From Utricularia gibba (taxonomy: Eukaryota > Streptophyta > Magnoliopsida > Lamiales > Lentibulariaceae), in NCBI GenBank assembly GCA_002189035.1, contig NEEC01000002.1, positions 3,328,501 through 3,392,500 on the forward strand: a stretch of 64,000 nucleotides of DNA, written 5' to 3'. The position numbers were made by a program, and so were the translations under genes. Positions 46,841-59,499 of the stretch are shown here, piece by piece. Every line of letters starts with the position of its first letter. Positions within the stretch are counted from its first letter, which is position 1. The notes below the pieces were generated by a model, which did not search any database, had not been told where the DNA came from, and saw only the letters and a list, made by a program, of their open reading frames with translations.

Positions 46841-47858
46841 TACCTCTTGACCATACCCAAGCACTACTAATTCCCATACCATTATTTATTATACAATAAT
46901 AATTGACTTGCAAATTATCACCTTTTTTAAAATCTATAATAATTTCTGTTTGACTCATTTCTTCCGAGGCTCTGGAAAATTCACAAGCCAAGAAGTAGGT
47001 TGCAACTTCGGGCCTCTCCTGTTTTATTGTTGATCGCCTGTAAAGTCGTTGGTGACGACGATCTTTGAAGAATGATTCCTCATCGTCCGTGTATCCATTA
47101 CCAAGAGAGCAATAAATTGAGCTCAATAAAATGGTTTATGTGTACTTCCGGGGAGATATCATCTCACTCACATTACCAGACAACCACAACTTCAGGCCTT
47201 CAAACTATCCACATCAATCTCGCCAAACCCTACCTTATAGCATGTCTGCAATGCCAGTTAGTTCTGTAAGGAGCCAAAAGACTATTTAATAATAATAATA
47301 ATAATATTGCGGGCTTGAGGCCCAAACGTTGTAGAATTATAAACCATGGGTACATGTGCATCATCAGAATGAATACCTGTACGGAAATACAACCCCTGTA
47401 ATAGGAGGGAGATGGAAGAAATGAATCAAAACCCAGAAAACCCAAAAAGTTCCCAAAAATGATATGAACAAGGACCAAAAACAGATGAATACTTGGAGAA
47501 ATTGTAGTTTAAAGCAAGGCGGTGATAATGACGTCCGATAAGCGCCGAGGATTCCGACCAGCGGTAAAAGCATTAAGGTGAAAATGAAGTGTGAAAGGAG
47601 GTATATATAAGGGATGGCTCAGAAAGCGAAACAGCATGGGAGGTAAACTACCCAATGCACGAGAAAAACGTGGCAGTCTCCATGAACGGCATTTGGTAAA
47701 GAGAGAAGAACTAATAATTGAAAATCACATATATATATAAAACAATTCGGCACGTGGTGAAAGCATAAGCAAGAGAGTCAAGATACGAAACAGTTCGAAA
47801 GGTGTTCGATATGCAGACTTAGCATAAGTGCTTACTTCTGCAAATTGAAAGAGATAAA
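46841..47858 (+). other. Probable gypsy internal remnant before the second LTR
   Basis: The stretch near 47,343-47,390 (GGGTACATGTGCATCATCAG) resembles 37,014-37,060 in the Tat element's antisense ORF, and the next 450 bases lead to the LTR start through a purine-rich GAAAGAGATAA. A (TAA)n run of 7 units lies near 47,287-47,307. Otherwise nothing is recognised. Confidence 0.4.
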
Positions 47859-48470
47859 TGATGGTGCCGAAAAATTGACACAGTATAACTAGAAGGGAAA
47901 AAAGATAAAATAGAATTCAAAGACATTAAACCCTGGTGGAGAATCAGAAGAGTGCTGCAAATCAACAATCCCATTGGATTAAAATGAGTATCTAGACAAA
48001 TAGGCCTACAGAGTATAAATCGGTCTACAATAACCGATAAAGTGACTACATACTTGAAGGGGACGGGAAGTAAATTGCATCAGACCCCAACCACTTATAA
48101 ACAGTATGAAAATCGACCAACCTATGGAAATTCAGAGTATATAATGGGTATTTGTCGAGGACAACCAACAAGATTAAACAAATCCTATCAAGCGCAAAAA
48201 GTAGCTGCCCCTCTCGGATTGGATAGGGCTCCTTATACTTGGTGCAAACCATGTATTTCTCTCGATTTCTCTTAATGAAACCATTTTTTTCCAATGAGCT
48301 CCCCAATTCCATGTTTTTTTGTCACGGAGTTTCCATGTAAAATATCTTCGTCCCCTTTACCACATTCACGCTAATCTGAAAACAAAACCCAAGTCAAATA
48401 AATCAGTCAAACACCGATTTACCCATTTGAAATCAGCCACTCATGGCACAACCAATTTCTACCCACAACA
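47859..48470 (+). mobile_element. Second LTR of the Tat-like Ty3/gypsy element
   Basis: Direct repeat of 32,126-32,640: TGATGGTGCCGAAAAATTGAC ... CCCACAACA, 612 bases. Could be the 3' LTR of the element whose 5' LTR is at 32,126, or part of a different insertion: the outer flanks TAGAA and ATAAT do not match as a target duplication. Confidence 0.82.
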
Positions 48471-48775
48471 ATAATCGAGTTGTAAACAATTTTTGATTAT
48501 TTTCATCTATTGAAATATGTGAAATAGTAATTTGAATTGAAAATATTATGTTTATGTTGAATTATATCAAATTTTAACTATAAAAAAGAATTATAATAAT
48601 AAAACAATAATGATTGGAACAATTCATATATTTTAATTTCTGAAATTAATATTCAATTTTCTTATTTGTTATACATGTTATTACAAAATGATTAACATAA
48701 AATTTTTGTATTTAAATTTGAATTATATAAATTTATTACATTTTTATCAACTAATTTCAAGTGCAAATAAATATA

Positions 48776-48778
<3 letters not shown>

Positions 48779-48836
<58 letters not shown>
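48779..48836. repeat. (TA)n microsatellite
   Basis: About 25 TA units with a few interruptions at each end. Confidence 0.97.
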
Positions 48837-49071
48837 TCATGAATGATGATACAATAAATAAATTTAAATCCAAATTATTCGTTTGATAAAAATAAATAAA
48901 TAAATATAAACATAGGTGTTCATGTTTCATTCAATATAACAACCCTAACAGATGTTAAAAAAAAAGTAAAATTGTTGTTAGTACCATAATTGAATCGTTT
49001 CCTTGTTCTTCATTGATTGAAACTTTACAAGAACTTTCAAGAGATATAAATTTTGATGTATGATCACTCTA

Positions 49072-49263
49072 TCAACTGTTTCCCATACCAAGTAATGTTG
49101 AATTCATACTCATAACCTTAAGTTTCAGCAGTTGGTTACTTAGAAGAGGCCAATATGACTTTTGGCCAAACACATCTGCCACCCGTTTGTAACCTCTACC
49201 CAATGGCAAGCAACACTCCGGCAAGTCATCGTCCAGAATGTTCAAGAACACATCACTAGTGGA
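49072..49263 (-). pseudogene. Gene fragment of unknown family
   Basis: A 63-codon stop-free minus-strand stretch that reads like real protein: FLNILDDDLPECCLPLGRGY (residues 6-25), then VADVFGQKSYWPLLSNQLLK (residues 28-47). TAA closes it upstream and TGA downstream, and no splice context is evident. I cannot name a family. It may be an exon remnant captured or left by a transposon. Confidence 0.3.
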
Positions 49264-49441
49264 TTATGCGTAAGGAGTTTGTCACGAAATGCCTACTAAA
49301 GAAAATGTAAGCTTTGTAAAGAATTAGACCATAAATTTGAAGCTATTAAATTCCATGTCACATAAATAAAGAATTCCCTGAAGTTTATTATCATTATTCC
49401 AACATGAAAGATCTACTAAGGAGGACAAGGGAGCCGATCAG

Positions 49442-49597
49442 TGACAAAATATGAGCTTATAAGATCAAAATGATCATCATACAAATTCAATAAAAATAAT
49501 ATGTACGTCATAATTTTTTTACGATTGAACAAAATATTTTTCGTCAATTTTTTGGGTTCTCTCTCTCTCTCTCAAACATCTTCCCCAAATTTCTTCA
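49442..49597 (+). mobile_element. 5' LTR of the third copia element
   Basis: TGACAAAATATGAGCTTATA ... TTTCTTCA, 156 bases, aligned with 55,379-55,531. Directly followed by TGGTATCAAAGC (49,598-49,609), a primer-binding site for tRNA-iMet. It contains a CT microsatellite near 49,558-49,573. Confidence 0.88.
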
Positions 49598-52371
49598 TGG
49601 TATCAAAGCTTTGACAATCTTCTCTATTGTAATGGCTGATGAATTTGCTTTTTTGAACAAACTTGTTACTTCCCTCCAAGCTGCAGCCTCGACTGCCACA
49701 ATCCCACTTACTCCTCAATCGAGCCTTGATGCTCTCTCTTCCTATTCTATTTTGCCTAGAGACAGTGTGGAAATCTCCCATACACCACAACCTCTTTCTG
49801 GACCCAAATATGTCCACTAGCACCGTAGTGTTCAGCTCTCCTTGTCTATTTAAAACAAACTAAGGTTTATCGATGGGTGCTTACATGCACCCCTATTGAC
49901 TGATTCTAATTATTCGTGGTGGCAACATTGCAGCAACCTAATTGTTCATCGGTTGATACATTGCATGGAATCTCACACTGTTTCTATTGTCTATTTTTGT
50001 GAAACCACACGTGAAATTTGGTTGGTATTGGAGGAACGGTATCCCAAAATCGTTGATCCACAAGTGTATCACCTAAAACACAAATGGGGGTTCTCATGCA
50101 AGGCTCTTTCTTAGTGGATGATTTATTCACCCATTTATTGGCCTTTGACAGAAACTTGAACATCTCCGACCTCTCCCTCAATGTTTGCAGAGAATGCAGG
50201 TCGGCATATTTTGCGAAATTCCAAAAACAAATCGAGAAACACAAAGTCTTCACCTTTGTGGATACTCTTCATCTAGAGTTCCATTCCCCTCCGTACATAG
50301 TTACTGAATATGAAGCCCTTTCTGACTTAGAACGAGGCATATAATTCCATATATCAAGAGGAACAACGTTTACTCAAATTGCTTCTTACTCTATCTATTG
50401 ATGCCTTTGCCCTGATGAGTCACTCAAGTCACCCTACTCCCCCCACTCCTATTGCTAGATACTCTAAGAAATATAAAAAGAAATACACTCACTGTGGCTT
50501 GCAAAATCACACTGTCAAAACTTGTTACAAGTTGATTGGATATCCACCCAAGGATAAAGAGAAAAATAAACAAAAATCTAATAATTCTGGTCACAATGTC
50601 ATTTTGCAAGGAACTGGTGCATCCACCCCTATGATCTCTAATGATGATTTTCAAGGTGTTCATATCACCATGGCTCAATTAAAACAACTACTAGAGCGCC
50701 TTGAAAATTTGAAGCAACAACATTCTGATGTACCTCATCCCATTGCTAATACCCACAATTCTAGTTAGCCAATGCCCACCTAGGGGCCTCCTTCAATTCT
50801 GCTAGTACTCATATTTATTTTTCAAAACTCCTTATTGCACTCATGTCACATACCCTTCCTTGTCGAGATACCACATGGATTATTGATTCAAGAGTTAGCA
50901 AACACATCTGTTATTTATCCATATTTTCTGATGACACACCTACACACACTCACGTATGTTTCCCTGATGGCAACAAAGCACTGGATAGCTACATTGGAAC
51001 AGTCACACTAAGTTCTGATTTAACACTACAGAATGTTCTTCATATTCCCAATTTTAAAGTTAATTTACTTTCTGTTCAGAAACTTACCTCTATTGCGCTA
51101 ACAGTTTTCAATTATAATTCTTGCACAATTTAGGACCTATCTCCAAAATGGTGATTGGAAAGGGTAGAGTATCGAATGACGTTTATTTGCTTCAGCAAAA
51201 CTATCTTTCAAAAACTCTAGTTCCATGTTCTAATGTTTCTTCTCATATATTGCCTATTGGCATGCCCATAAACTCGTCAACACATATTCTGAATGGTCAA
51301 TCCACAACTGATAATTTTTTTTTTATTTATCGCATTTCTGATTAGGTTATCCATCGCATATCTCACTTTTTCATATTATTACATGTCTCTCACTTTTCCA
51401 ATTTTTCAGCTGAAATATTTTTAATGTGCCCCTAAAGCCAAGTAAAAGCAACTGAAGTTCCCTATGTCTCACATAACTTTTGATCATATTTTTTATTTGA
51501 TCCACATAGATACTTGGGGGTCATATCACTAAGGTATCTTCTCTAGACACTGCTATTTTTCGACTATCGCTAATAATATGTCTAGGATAACATGGACTTT
51601 TCTAATGAAGCACACATATGAGGCCGAAGAAATTATTCTCTCATTCCTCAAAATGGCAAAAGCCAGTTCAATGCAAAGGTGAAAATTGTACATGATGACA
51701 GTGCTCATAAATTTAAATCTTTGGATTTCCACCAAGAAGGCATCATCCATGAGACATCATGTGGTGGAACACAAACACCAACACTTTCTTAATGTTGCTA
51801 GGGATCTTTTGTTAGACTTGTTTTTACTCAAAAACTTCTAGGGTTTTGCCTTGCTCATTGCCACACATTTAATCAATTGTACTGCGCTCTCTTTGCTCCA
51901 CAAATTGACACAATTTCAAAAACTCATAAGTACTTTGCCTTCTTATAACCATTTAAGAGTTTTTCGGTGTCTTTGCTTTGCCTCTACTTTGCAACGAGGG
52001 CGCACCAAGTTCGATAGTTGTGCAAAATAGTGTATCTTTATTGGATATCCACTGCACGCCAAAGGATATTTATTATGCGATCTGGAAAAGAAAGAGGCCT
52101 TCGTCACTAGGAATGTAGTATTTCCATGAAAGTGTGTTTCCTTATGTTCCAGATGATAACAATCATCTTAATTGGGTTCCGACACCAACACCTTCTCTTG
52201 AATTGCACTTCCATCAACAAATATTACTTTCTCGACATCATGTACCTGACCATAACAGCCCATTCCTTGATAATCACATAGCCATTCTTGATGCTATATC
52301 AGACATATCTGCAAATGATACGCACATTCATGATCACTTCATCTCTTTGTCCAATTCTCAATCTACTCTTG
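49598..52371 (+). pseudogene. Copia gag, protease and integrase relic (left part)
   Basis: Gag starts with ATG at 49,632 (MADEFAFLNKLVTSL); its knuckle reads THCGLQNHTVKTCYKLIGYPP-like (from about 50,494), as in plant copia. Protease near 50,870-51,110 keeps WIIDS but has R where the conserved DSG glycine should be. Integrase stretches continue with many frameshifts to 52,371, where a 1.3-kb repeat cuts in. Confidence 0.82.
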
Positions 52372-53667
52372 TTAAATGTCATTTTCTATTTATTTATTAT
52401 ACAATATTATGTGTTAATTTAGGATTAAATTACCTAAGTTAGGAGTAATATTGATAAGTATTTTATTTTATTAGAAAAATCTTATAGTTGTTATTTTTAT
52501 ATATTTTTATTGTCTTTTTCATGTAATTTCACTCAAAGTGAGGAATTAGTCGTGGAGTATTGTAGAAGATCAAACACTGACATTTCGTGACTTGTATGCA
52601 AAGTAGATCTATTGTGGGCAGAAGATTGACACTAATTAGGGCCCTTGATTTATGATATGTCAGAGTCTGTAATAATGATTGGATGCTTACTTACATGAAT
52701 TGGAAAGCTGGCTACACATGCAAGACACAAAAAATGATGGAAAGGGAGTAAAGGAAGTTAATGTACATAGAGAGTGAATTAAAAGAAACTTGGAATAATT
52801 TGGATCGTAGTTTTGACGCTTTGTTTTTGGTACTTGAACTTGTTTTTTTCCTCTCCACCAAGAGGAGAAAGAACATTTTAACTTTTTGTTTTCGTTCTCT
52901 ATTTTCATGTCATTCGTGGCTAAATCTTTTTAGTTTATGGAAATATATAAAGTTTCCTTCCACATCTAGAGCATCAATCTCGGTTATCAATCTCGGTTCC
53001 TTGCTGAAATTCTTCCAAATTTTTCATATTTTCATGTGTCATGTTACAGTATCTCTGTAAAGTTTTTAGTCACAGTCCATGAATAGAAGGCCACTCCTTG
53101 TGGATTTTGATGAAGAGATGGATGAAGCGCACCATCTCCAACCTTATTGGTTCAAGGGAGATAGTAAATTGTTTATGATCGGGATACCAAGATAATAGAT
53201 GGGTAGTGACCTTGTATCCACCATTGGTCATTGACAGCAGCTGGGCACATGTTTAGAATTTGGTTTTGAGGGCAATCGATTGCAATCCTCTTGACTTCTC
53301 AATCATCTAAGGAGCAATCATATGAGCCTATTCCCAGCAGTCAATTAGAGTGTAAGGGAGAGTAGGTTATTCCTCGCTCCTATAACCAATTATTTGGAAG
53401 GAATCAATGAAAGCTGAGGCAAGGATAGACAAAGGAGGAAATGGAATCTCATTTCTATGAATTGCTTTCCTTAGTCAAAGTGCATTAATTACGTTACATC
53501 TTTTATTTATGTACTTTAAAAACCCCTTTTACAAACCCATGACAATTTGTAAAATTTAGCACAGAACACTTTTTTCAAAAGTCAACTTCCTGATATCGAC
53601 ACTCGTACAACGCTCAATTTGTGTTCTACTTTTTTCTAATTAAAATTTATTGAGAAAATAACATGCA
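52372..53667 (+). repeat. 1.3-kb dispersed repeat, copy 2 (inside copia)
   Basis: Homologue of 21,835-23,171, in the same orientation. Flanked by ACTCTTG (52,365-52,371) and ACTCCTG (53,668-53,674), a possible 7-base target duplication with one mismatch. The frame at 52,761-53,060 is not conserved in the other copy and is not regarded as a gene. Confidence 0.72.
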
Positions 53668-53674
53668 ACTCCTG

Positions 53675-55378
53675 TCATGAATTATCCCCTTATAATTGAC
53701 TCACATAGACCTCACAGGCACTAAAAACTTCCCAAATACTTGGAGGCTTATGATTGCTCCATGATAAGGAATTCTTCTATCCCTTCAACAAAATGTCCCC
53801 TTTAGAATTACCTTGGCTTTGGAAGACTATCAGCCAATTATGCAGATACTATAACCTTGGCAACAATTCATGACCCAGTAACTTATGAAGAAGCTACTAG
53901 CGTTCTTGAGTGAGAAAAGGCCATGGATCAAGAAAGACAAGCTCTCCAGGATAGTCAAACTTGGGAAGTGATAGAGGTGCCAAACGAAACTCATACCATC
54001 AGCTCCAAGTGGATCTATAAAATTAAATTGCTCTCAAATGGACAAATCGATCGACATAAAGTAAGGGTTTCACCTAATTCAATGGATTTGAATATGAAGA
54101 AACCTTCAGTCCAATAGTTAAGCATATCACAATAAGATTATTTTTCAATTTGGCAGCCATAGAAAAATGAAGCTTTCAGCAACTAGACATAAATGATACT
54201 TTCTTGAATGATGACTTGAAGGAAGTGATATATATGGACCTTCCACCTAGCTATTCCACTACTCAAAATATGCTTCAAACTACAAATTGGTGTGTAGGCT
54301 CAAGAAAGTTATATACGAGCTTAAGCAAGCTTTATTGTAGTGGAACTCCAAATTCTCAGAGGAGGTTTTAAAATCTATGGCTTCCTGCAATGCAAGGTGG
54401 ATCATTCCTATACACCAAAAGGCTGAAAAATGGAAAATTGATGGCATTGATAATATATGTTGATAACATACTTATTGATGTAAGAATGAGCAAGCAATCG
54501 CAAACACTATCAAGTTCCTAGAATCTCATTTCAAGTTAAAACATTTAGGACATCTCAAGGATGAGCAGAGATAGGGATTCTACTATGTCAATGCAAATAT
54601 ATCTTGGATCTCTTGGACACTTTTAGTATACTAGGTCCTAATCAATAAATACATCTATTAACGCCGTCTCCAGAATGCATGCCTCGGATGGGACAGCTCA
54701 TGCGAATCCAAATTTCTACTCAAAATTGTTAGGGAAACTCATATATCTCATGTTCACTAGACCGGATATTTTCTACTATGTGCATGCTTTAGCACAGTTA
54801 ATGAGCCAACCAACAACTATACATCTAGAGGCTGTTTTTTGAGTATTGAGGTATCTCAAGGTTTCACAAGGATTTTTTTATTTCAATTCAACAACTTATC
54901 TTCATGAATATAGTGATAGTGATTGAGCTAAATGTCCTGACACTCGACATTCCATTTTTGCCTTTTTTTTATTCTTAGGAAAGAACCTTATCAGTTGAGA
55001 AAGCAAGAAAATGCAACTACTAGCTCGAAGTTCCACCAAAGTTGAATATCGTGCCCTTTCCTAACATCTTGTGAAGTATTGTGGCTACGAAAATTATGTC
55101 ACTTGGGATTATAGTCAATCAATGAGTGCCACTTTATTTAGACAAAATCTTCCATCCAACTTGTTGTGAACCCAATACTGCATGAATGCACGAAGCATTT
55201 TGAGCTAGATTGGTACTTAATATGAGAGCAAGTAGAAGCTTAAAAAATCATTGTTGATTATGTTAACTCCAAAGAACATATAGCAAATATAATGACAAAA
55301 GGACTAACAATTGCAACCCACAACTACTTTCATGACAAGCTACACTTGTTGAACATACAAGATTAGTTTGTGGATAGG
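53675..55378 (+). pseudogene. Copia reverse transcriptase and RNase H relic (right part)
   Basis: The continuation of the element after the insertion: EEATSVLE and AMDQERQALQDSQTWEVIEV (53,888-53,970), SSKWIYKIKLLSNGQIDRHK (54,000-54,060), then heavily broken reverse transcriptase and RNase H to the LTR. More decayed than the copia at 41-45 kb. Confidence 0.8.
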
Positions 55379-55531
55379 TGATAAAATATGAGCTCATAAG
55401 GTCAAATTGACCATTGTACAAACTCAATATAAATAACATGTACATTATAATTCTTTTACAGTTGAACAAATATTTTTCTTCAATCTCTTGGGTTTTTTTT
55501 CTCGAATATCTTTCCTGAATTTCTTTAGTCA
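55379..55531 (+). mobile_element. 3' LTR of the third copia element
   Basis: TGATAAAATATGAGCTCATA ... TTTAGTCA, direct repeat of 49,442-49,597, preceded by a purine-rich GTGGATAGG. No clear target duplication with the left flank. Confidence 0.85.
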
Positions 55532-57259
55532 ATTATACAACTAGCTGGAAGAAAAACTAAAGGTTGTTCCCTCCTTTACTATCAAAAGAAACAATCAGAA
55601 CATTACACATGACTGAAATATCAGGGGGCTTGAAGGTCTCCTTTGCTCCACTCATCGCCTTGAGTTTGATTCTTCCATTGTAAATGGTGTGGCCTCAGTA
55701 TGAGTGTATTCTATAATGTCTTGCGTATTGTCACGACCCACTTTTAGGGCCGGGAAAGATGAGTCGTGACCACCCAGTCCTAGTTAAAACACTAGAACTC
55801 AAGGTGTCTTTCATTACACGATCTAATAACTAGATATAAGACTTTGTCCAAGTACTTTTATATAACATAGTTCATAAGTTCATAATGAAATAGATTCAAA
55901 ATGAAAAGTATATTATACATACATATATCATACTCATACAAACCTAGTAAACAAGCAACACTACTATATATTCATATTCATAGAACTCTGGAAAGCATGG
56001 TTGATCAGTGGACCTCTACTGGCTCCCTTCATCCCCTAAAATAAATAAAAGAGTGGTCATGCTTTGAGTTTTAAAACAAGTGAAGATCAAGAAAGAATAT
56101 AAAGAATTTATAAAAGAAACTTGAAACATATTGTGAGTCCCCATAACTATCTTTTCTCACTTCTCATGTGCATCTAGCCTTGGCCTTGCTATCATTCCAT
56201 GATTGGTGAGACATAAAGTGCCCTTGTTCATGGTTCCACGCTCAGGAGAGCCACCTCCGACCATAAAACAACAAACTCAAGCCATACATAACATATCATA
56301 TCATATCTTGCATAGCTTTCATATTTTTTGGCCTTCCACTTATACATGGTGCCTCAGACATGCCTGACATATTAGCCATAGTGCCCGTGGTGCAACCACG
56401 TTGCTGAAGATATGTGTCCATATCCCCTCCATTCTTTTCTATCTTGTTTATCACATAGTACATAGAGATACATATTGCAAATATCATCTGAAAGATAAGA
56501 AGGGTGACTATCAGTGAAAAGAATCATACTTTCAGGACTCAAAAATAGCTTTTTCTGAAATAACATGAAATAACCCACTCCCTTGTTAGAACTTTCATGT
56601 AACATAAAAGGGTTCTGAGCATAGACACAATATCACATAGGCACATAAATTTTTATAAATCGATTTCAAAGATAAGTAAAGCTTCAAAAGCAATCATACC
56701 ACTTACCTTAACACCTTAGACCTCAAACCAACTGTTTAGCTTCGCTCACTAAAGGTACTATAACCTTTCCTTCCAACCTCTCCTCCTTGTCTTTGTAAAA
56801 CTCAAAAATAAATAAAAGAACCTTACATTCCATCATGTATATATTCCCGTCTACATCTCATTCTTATTTTGCGTGCAACATGTGGCACACATGCATGACA
56901 TACAAGTGGCGCACATGCAAGAGGACACATGGTGCACCTGCAACAGGACATGTGGCACACATGCAAGATGACACATGTCACGTACAAAATGGTTGTCACT
57001 TGAATACATTTGAATGGCTAGGCTAGTATGAAGTAGAACAAGTTAAAACTAAAGAACAAAGTCCTTAAAGCTTGAATCCGCACACGTATTCTATAATCTC
57101 TTGAACTTTTTCAGGTTTTGATGGCATTTCCAACCCACTATTTTTTCCCTTCAGGTTTTCCACGTAACCATTGTGTCATTTTCCTTTCTCTGCTATAAAA
57201 CACAATGCATAGCCCACATATAAGCTATGATAGTAATTTGGTATGATAGTAAGGTATGA
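55532..57259. other. Intergenic; possible LTR remnant
   Basis: TGTCACGACCCACTTTTAGG near 55,733 resembles the start of some gypsy LTRs in plants, but no partner or end was found. No protein-like frame. A short tandem repeat lies at 56,878-56,985. Confidence 0.35.
56878..56985 (+). repeat. Short tandem repeat, ~23-25-bp unit, four copies
   Basis: Successive imperfect units built on ACATGTGGCACACATGCAAGA: copies near 56,878, 56,903, 56,926 and 56,949. Confidence 0.7.
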
Positions 57260-57845
57260 TCAAGGTGGGTGTTCGGTGCGAGCCTCCTTGAATTTGCTCG
57301 AGTCACATGGCGTGCGGTCGGGCATCCCATGCGAGTGACCACGCCCCATGGGCATCTCGAGCGAGTCATCACCCAGCGCATGGTTGAGCATGGCGACCCG
57401 GCGGGCGACACACGCCCAGAAACCGCTCATGCATGGTCGAGCAAGGCATGCCGGCGGGCGAGTCACCGCCCCACGCATGGTCGAGCATGGCTGGCGGGCG
57501 GGTCCCGAGCAACTCAACACTCGGAACATGCTCGAGTGAGGTGTGCGAGCGGGCGTCCCCTAGCGAGTCATCACCCCGCACATGGTTGAGCATGTTCCAC
57601 CAAGCCGGGCGGGCGAGCGGGCGTCTCTGGCGAGTCACCGTCTTGTGCATGTTCGAGCATGGCTCATCGGCGGGCATCCCGGGCGAGTCAACCTCCCCGC
57701 GCATGGTCCAGCGTGACGTAGCAGCGGGCATCCCGGGTGCACGTCCCGGGCAAGTCCAAGCCTCATGTATGCTTGCACTAGGTACGGCGCCTCGAGCATG
57801 CACTAGCACTTCGCCGTGCTTGCCACCTGCCTGTGGTGCGACTTG
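57260..57845. repeat. GC-rich ~52-bp repeat array A
   Basis: Series of degenerate units around CGAGCATGG(C) (for example near 57,383, 57,436, 57,480, 57,583 and 57,650), each joined to GGGCG..CCC and GCGAGTCACC-like blocks. The opening (TTTGCTCGAGTCACATGGCG near 57,293, then GGGCATCTCGAGCGAGTCAT) recurs at 63,433. Long frames on both strands come from the lack of AT-rich stop codons and do not look like protein. Confidence 0.85.
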
Positions 57846-58110
57846 AGGGGGAACCCGCCCCTCCATACCGATGTTGCTGATGGAGGTTCTGCCTCCATGC
57901 CGATGCTCATGTGACCAACACCGAGCGCGAGGTGAACATGGCGCTCGGGAGCTAGGTCGGGTGCCTCTCAAGAGCACCTCCCCCTTATAAAGGGTGCACA
58001 TGCATGAACCCTTGTGGCGGCACTAGATATCCAGATGCTGAAAAAAGTGTAACTCTTTTGTATGTCTCTCAAAAGCACCTCCCCCCTTAGAAAGAATGGG
58101 CATGCCAACA
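57846..58110. repeat. Recurrent modules: GAGGGGGAACCC block and CACCTCCCCC block
   Basis: TTGAGGGGGAACCCGCCCCT at 57,844-57,863 recurs near 62,515, 63,121 and 63,894. The next block (about 57,965-58,100) has CACCTCCCCC..AAAGGGTG, GGCGGCACT..ATATCCAGATG and an AAAAAAGTGTAACTCTTTT hairpin, a diverged form of the module at 59,515, 62,615 and 63,218. Confidence 0.75.
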
Positions 58111-58179
58111 AGCATGGTGATAGGGCAGCACTCGACTTGAAAAACGTCTTGATTCCCCTTGGGGAGCCATTTTCATTTG

Positions 58180-58760
58180 CTCAATAACCAACTTCTATTG
58201 TCATTTGCTTCACAACCTCCATTCCATTGAGTTGGGTGAGTTTCGCTGTCCCACCCACTTTGCTTAACTTTGTTCCAAGGAACAACGTCACGGATGCACC
58301 TATTCGTCCTTCTTCCCTCCTCGCACGCCCCACAAAGTTCAAGATTGGGCTCACTTCGACTACTTGGCCGTTTTCCCCATCATGTAAAGTGCCTATCGGC
58401 AAGGGCGCTTGGCACGTGCAACCGAGTGCCCTGGTTGAGCTCATTCTAATCACTTTGCGATTTTTTCCCATCATGTACAGTAAAGTGTCTATCAGCTAGG
58501 GCAAGCCCCTTTTCATCTTTCTGCCCTCCACACATGCAATAAAGTGCATGATCGGGCTCATTCCCGTTACATGGTCGTTTTTCCCATCATGTAAAGTGCA
58601 TATCCGCAACCAAGGCACGGAAGGGAATCTCATAACCTCTTCACATCCCGGACTTAGCAAGAAAAAAATGGGAGGAGGAGGTGGGGGTCGAATCGGAGGG
58701 ACAAAGGGCTGAATCTCAGCGGATCTTGGTAGCTTGGCCACTCTGTAGCTTACAATACCC
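58180..58760 (+). repeat. Imperfect ~90-100-bp tandem repeats
   Basis: The phrase CCCATCATGTAAAGTGC, followed by (C/A)TATC(G/C)GC, occurs near 58,376, 58,467 (as ..GTACAGTAAAGTG) and 58,573, with GGGCTCA(C/T)T near each. Composition is more balanced than the flanking arrays. Confidence 0.6.
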
Positions 58761-58869
58761 CATCACGTATTTCAGTCATCTACAAAGGATTCGGGCCGCT
58801 GCTCAAGTGGAATTGAAATTCACGGCGGGCGCTCACATTGCGTCTAGCCCAGATTCTGACTTTGAGGCA

Positions 58870-59480
58870 TTCACTCATAATCCAGCGCATGCTCGAGCAT
58901 GGCATGCGGAAGGGCATCCTGTGTGAGGCATTCCCCGCATGCTTGAGCATGCCTTGCAAGTAGGCGTCACGCATGAGTCCTTCCCTGCGCATGCTCGAGC
59001 ATGGCATGCGGCCGGGCATCTCGCAAGAGTGATTCCCTGCGCATGCTCGAGCATGGCGTGCGAAAGGGCGTCCTGTGGAAGGCATTGCCCGCGCATGCTC
59101 GAGCACGGCATGCGGAGCACGGCATGTTGCACACGAGTCATTCCCCATGCTTTTGTGCATCACCCGCTCAACCCCGCCATGGCGTGCCTGATTCCCACGT
59201 TTTTTTCGATACATCACCCCGATCATCATATCGCCGCGCTCCGTGCATTCTCGAGCATGGCGTGCAGGCGAGCGCCCCTGGCGAGAGTCCGCTCCGTGCA
59301 TGGCGAGCATGGTACACGGAGGAGCGTCCCACGCAAGTCACCGCCCTGCGCATGTTCGAGCGAGTCGTGCGGGTGAGCGTCCCGGGTGAGTCACCATTCT
59401 GCGTATGCTCGAGCGGGGCGTGTGTGCGAGCGTCCTGCGCGAGTCATTGCCCGTGCATGCGCGAGCATGATGTGTAGGGC
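58870..59480. repeat. GC-rich ~52-bp repeat array B
   Basis: Clearest part of the array. GCATGCTCGAGCATGGC or close variants begin near 58,886, 58,938, 58,988, 59,041 and 59,093, then more diverged units near 59,238, 59,346, 59,402 and 59,453. GCATGCTCGAGCATG is an inverted repeat about CTCGAG. Each unit continues with a GCG-rich stretch and a GAGTCA(C/T) block. Confidence 0.9.
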
Positions 59481-59499
59481 GAACCAGCCTACATGTCTG

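Noticed and set aside
47287-47307. Telomere-like or regulatory function for the (TAA)n run
   Set aside because: A plain microsatellite of seven units with nothing else around it to suggest a function.
32126-48470. One intact 16-kb gypsy element defined by the two LTRs
   Set aside because: The outer flanks do not match as a target duplication and the interior contains host-like sequence, so a single simple insertion is not supported.
58870-59480. Regular ~52-bp repeats resembling a CRISPR array
   Set aside because: The whole unit repeats, with no unique spacers, and the context is a plant nuclear genome.
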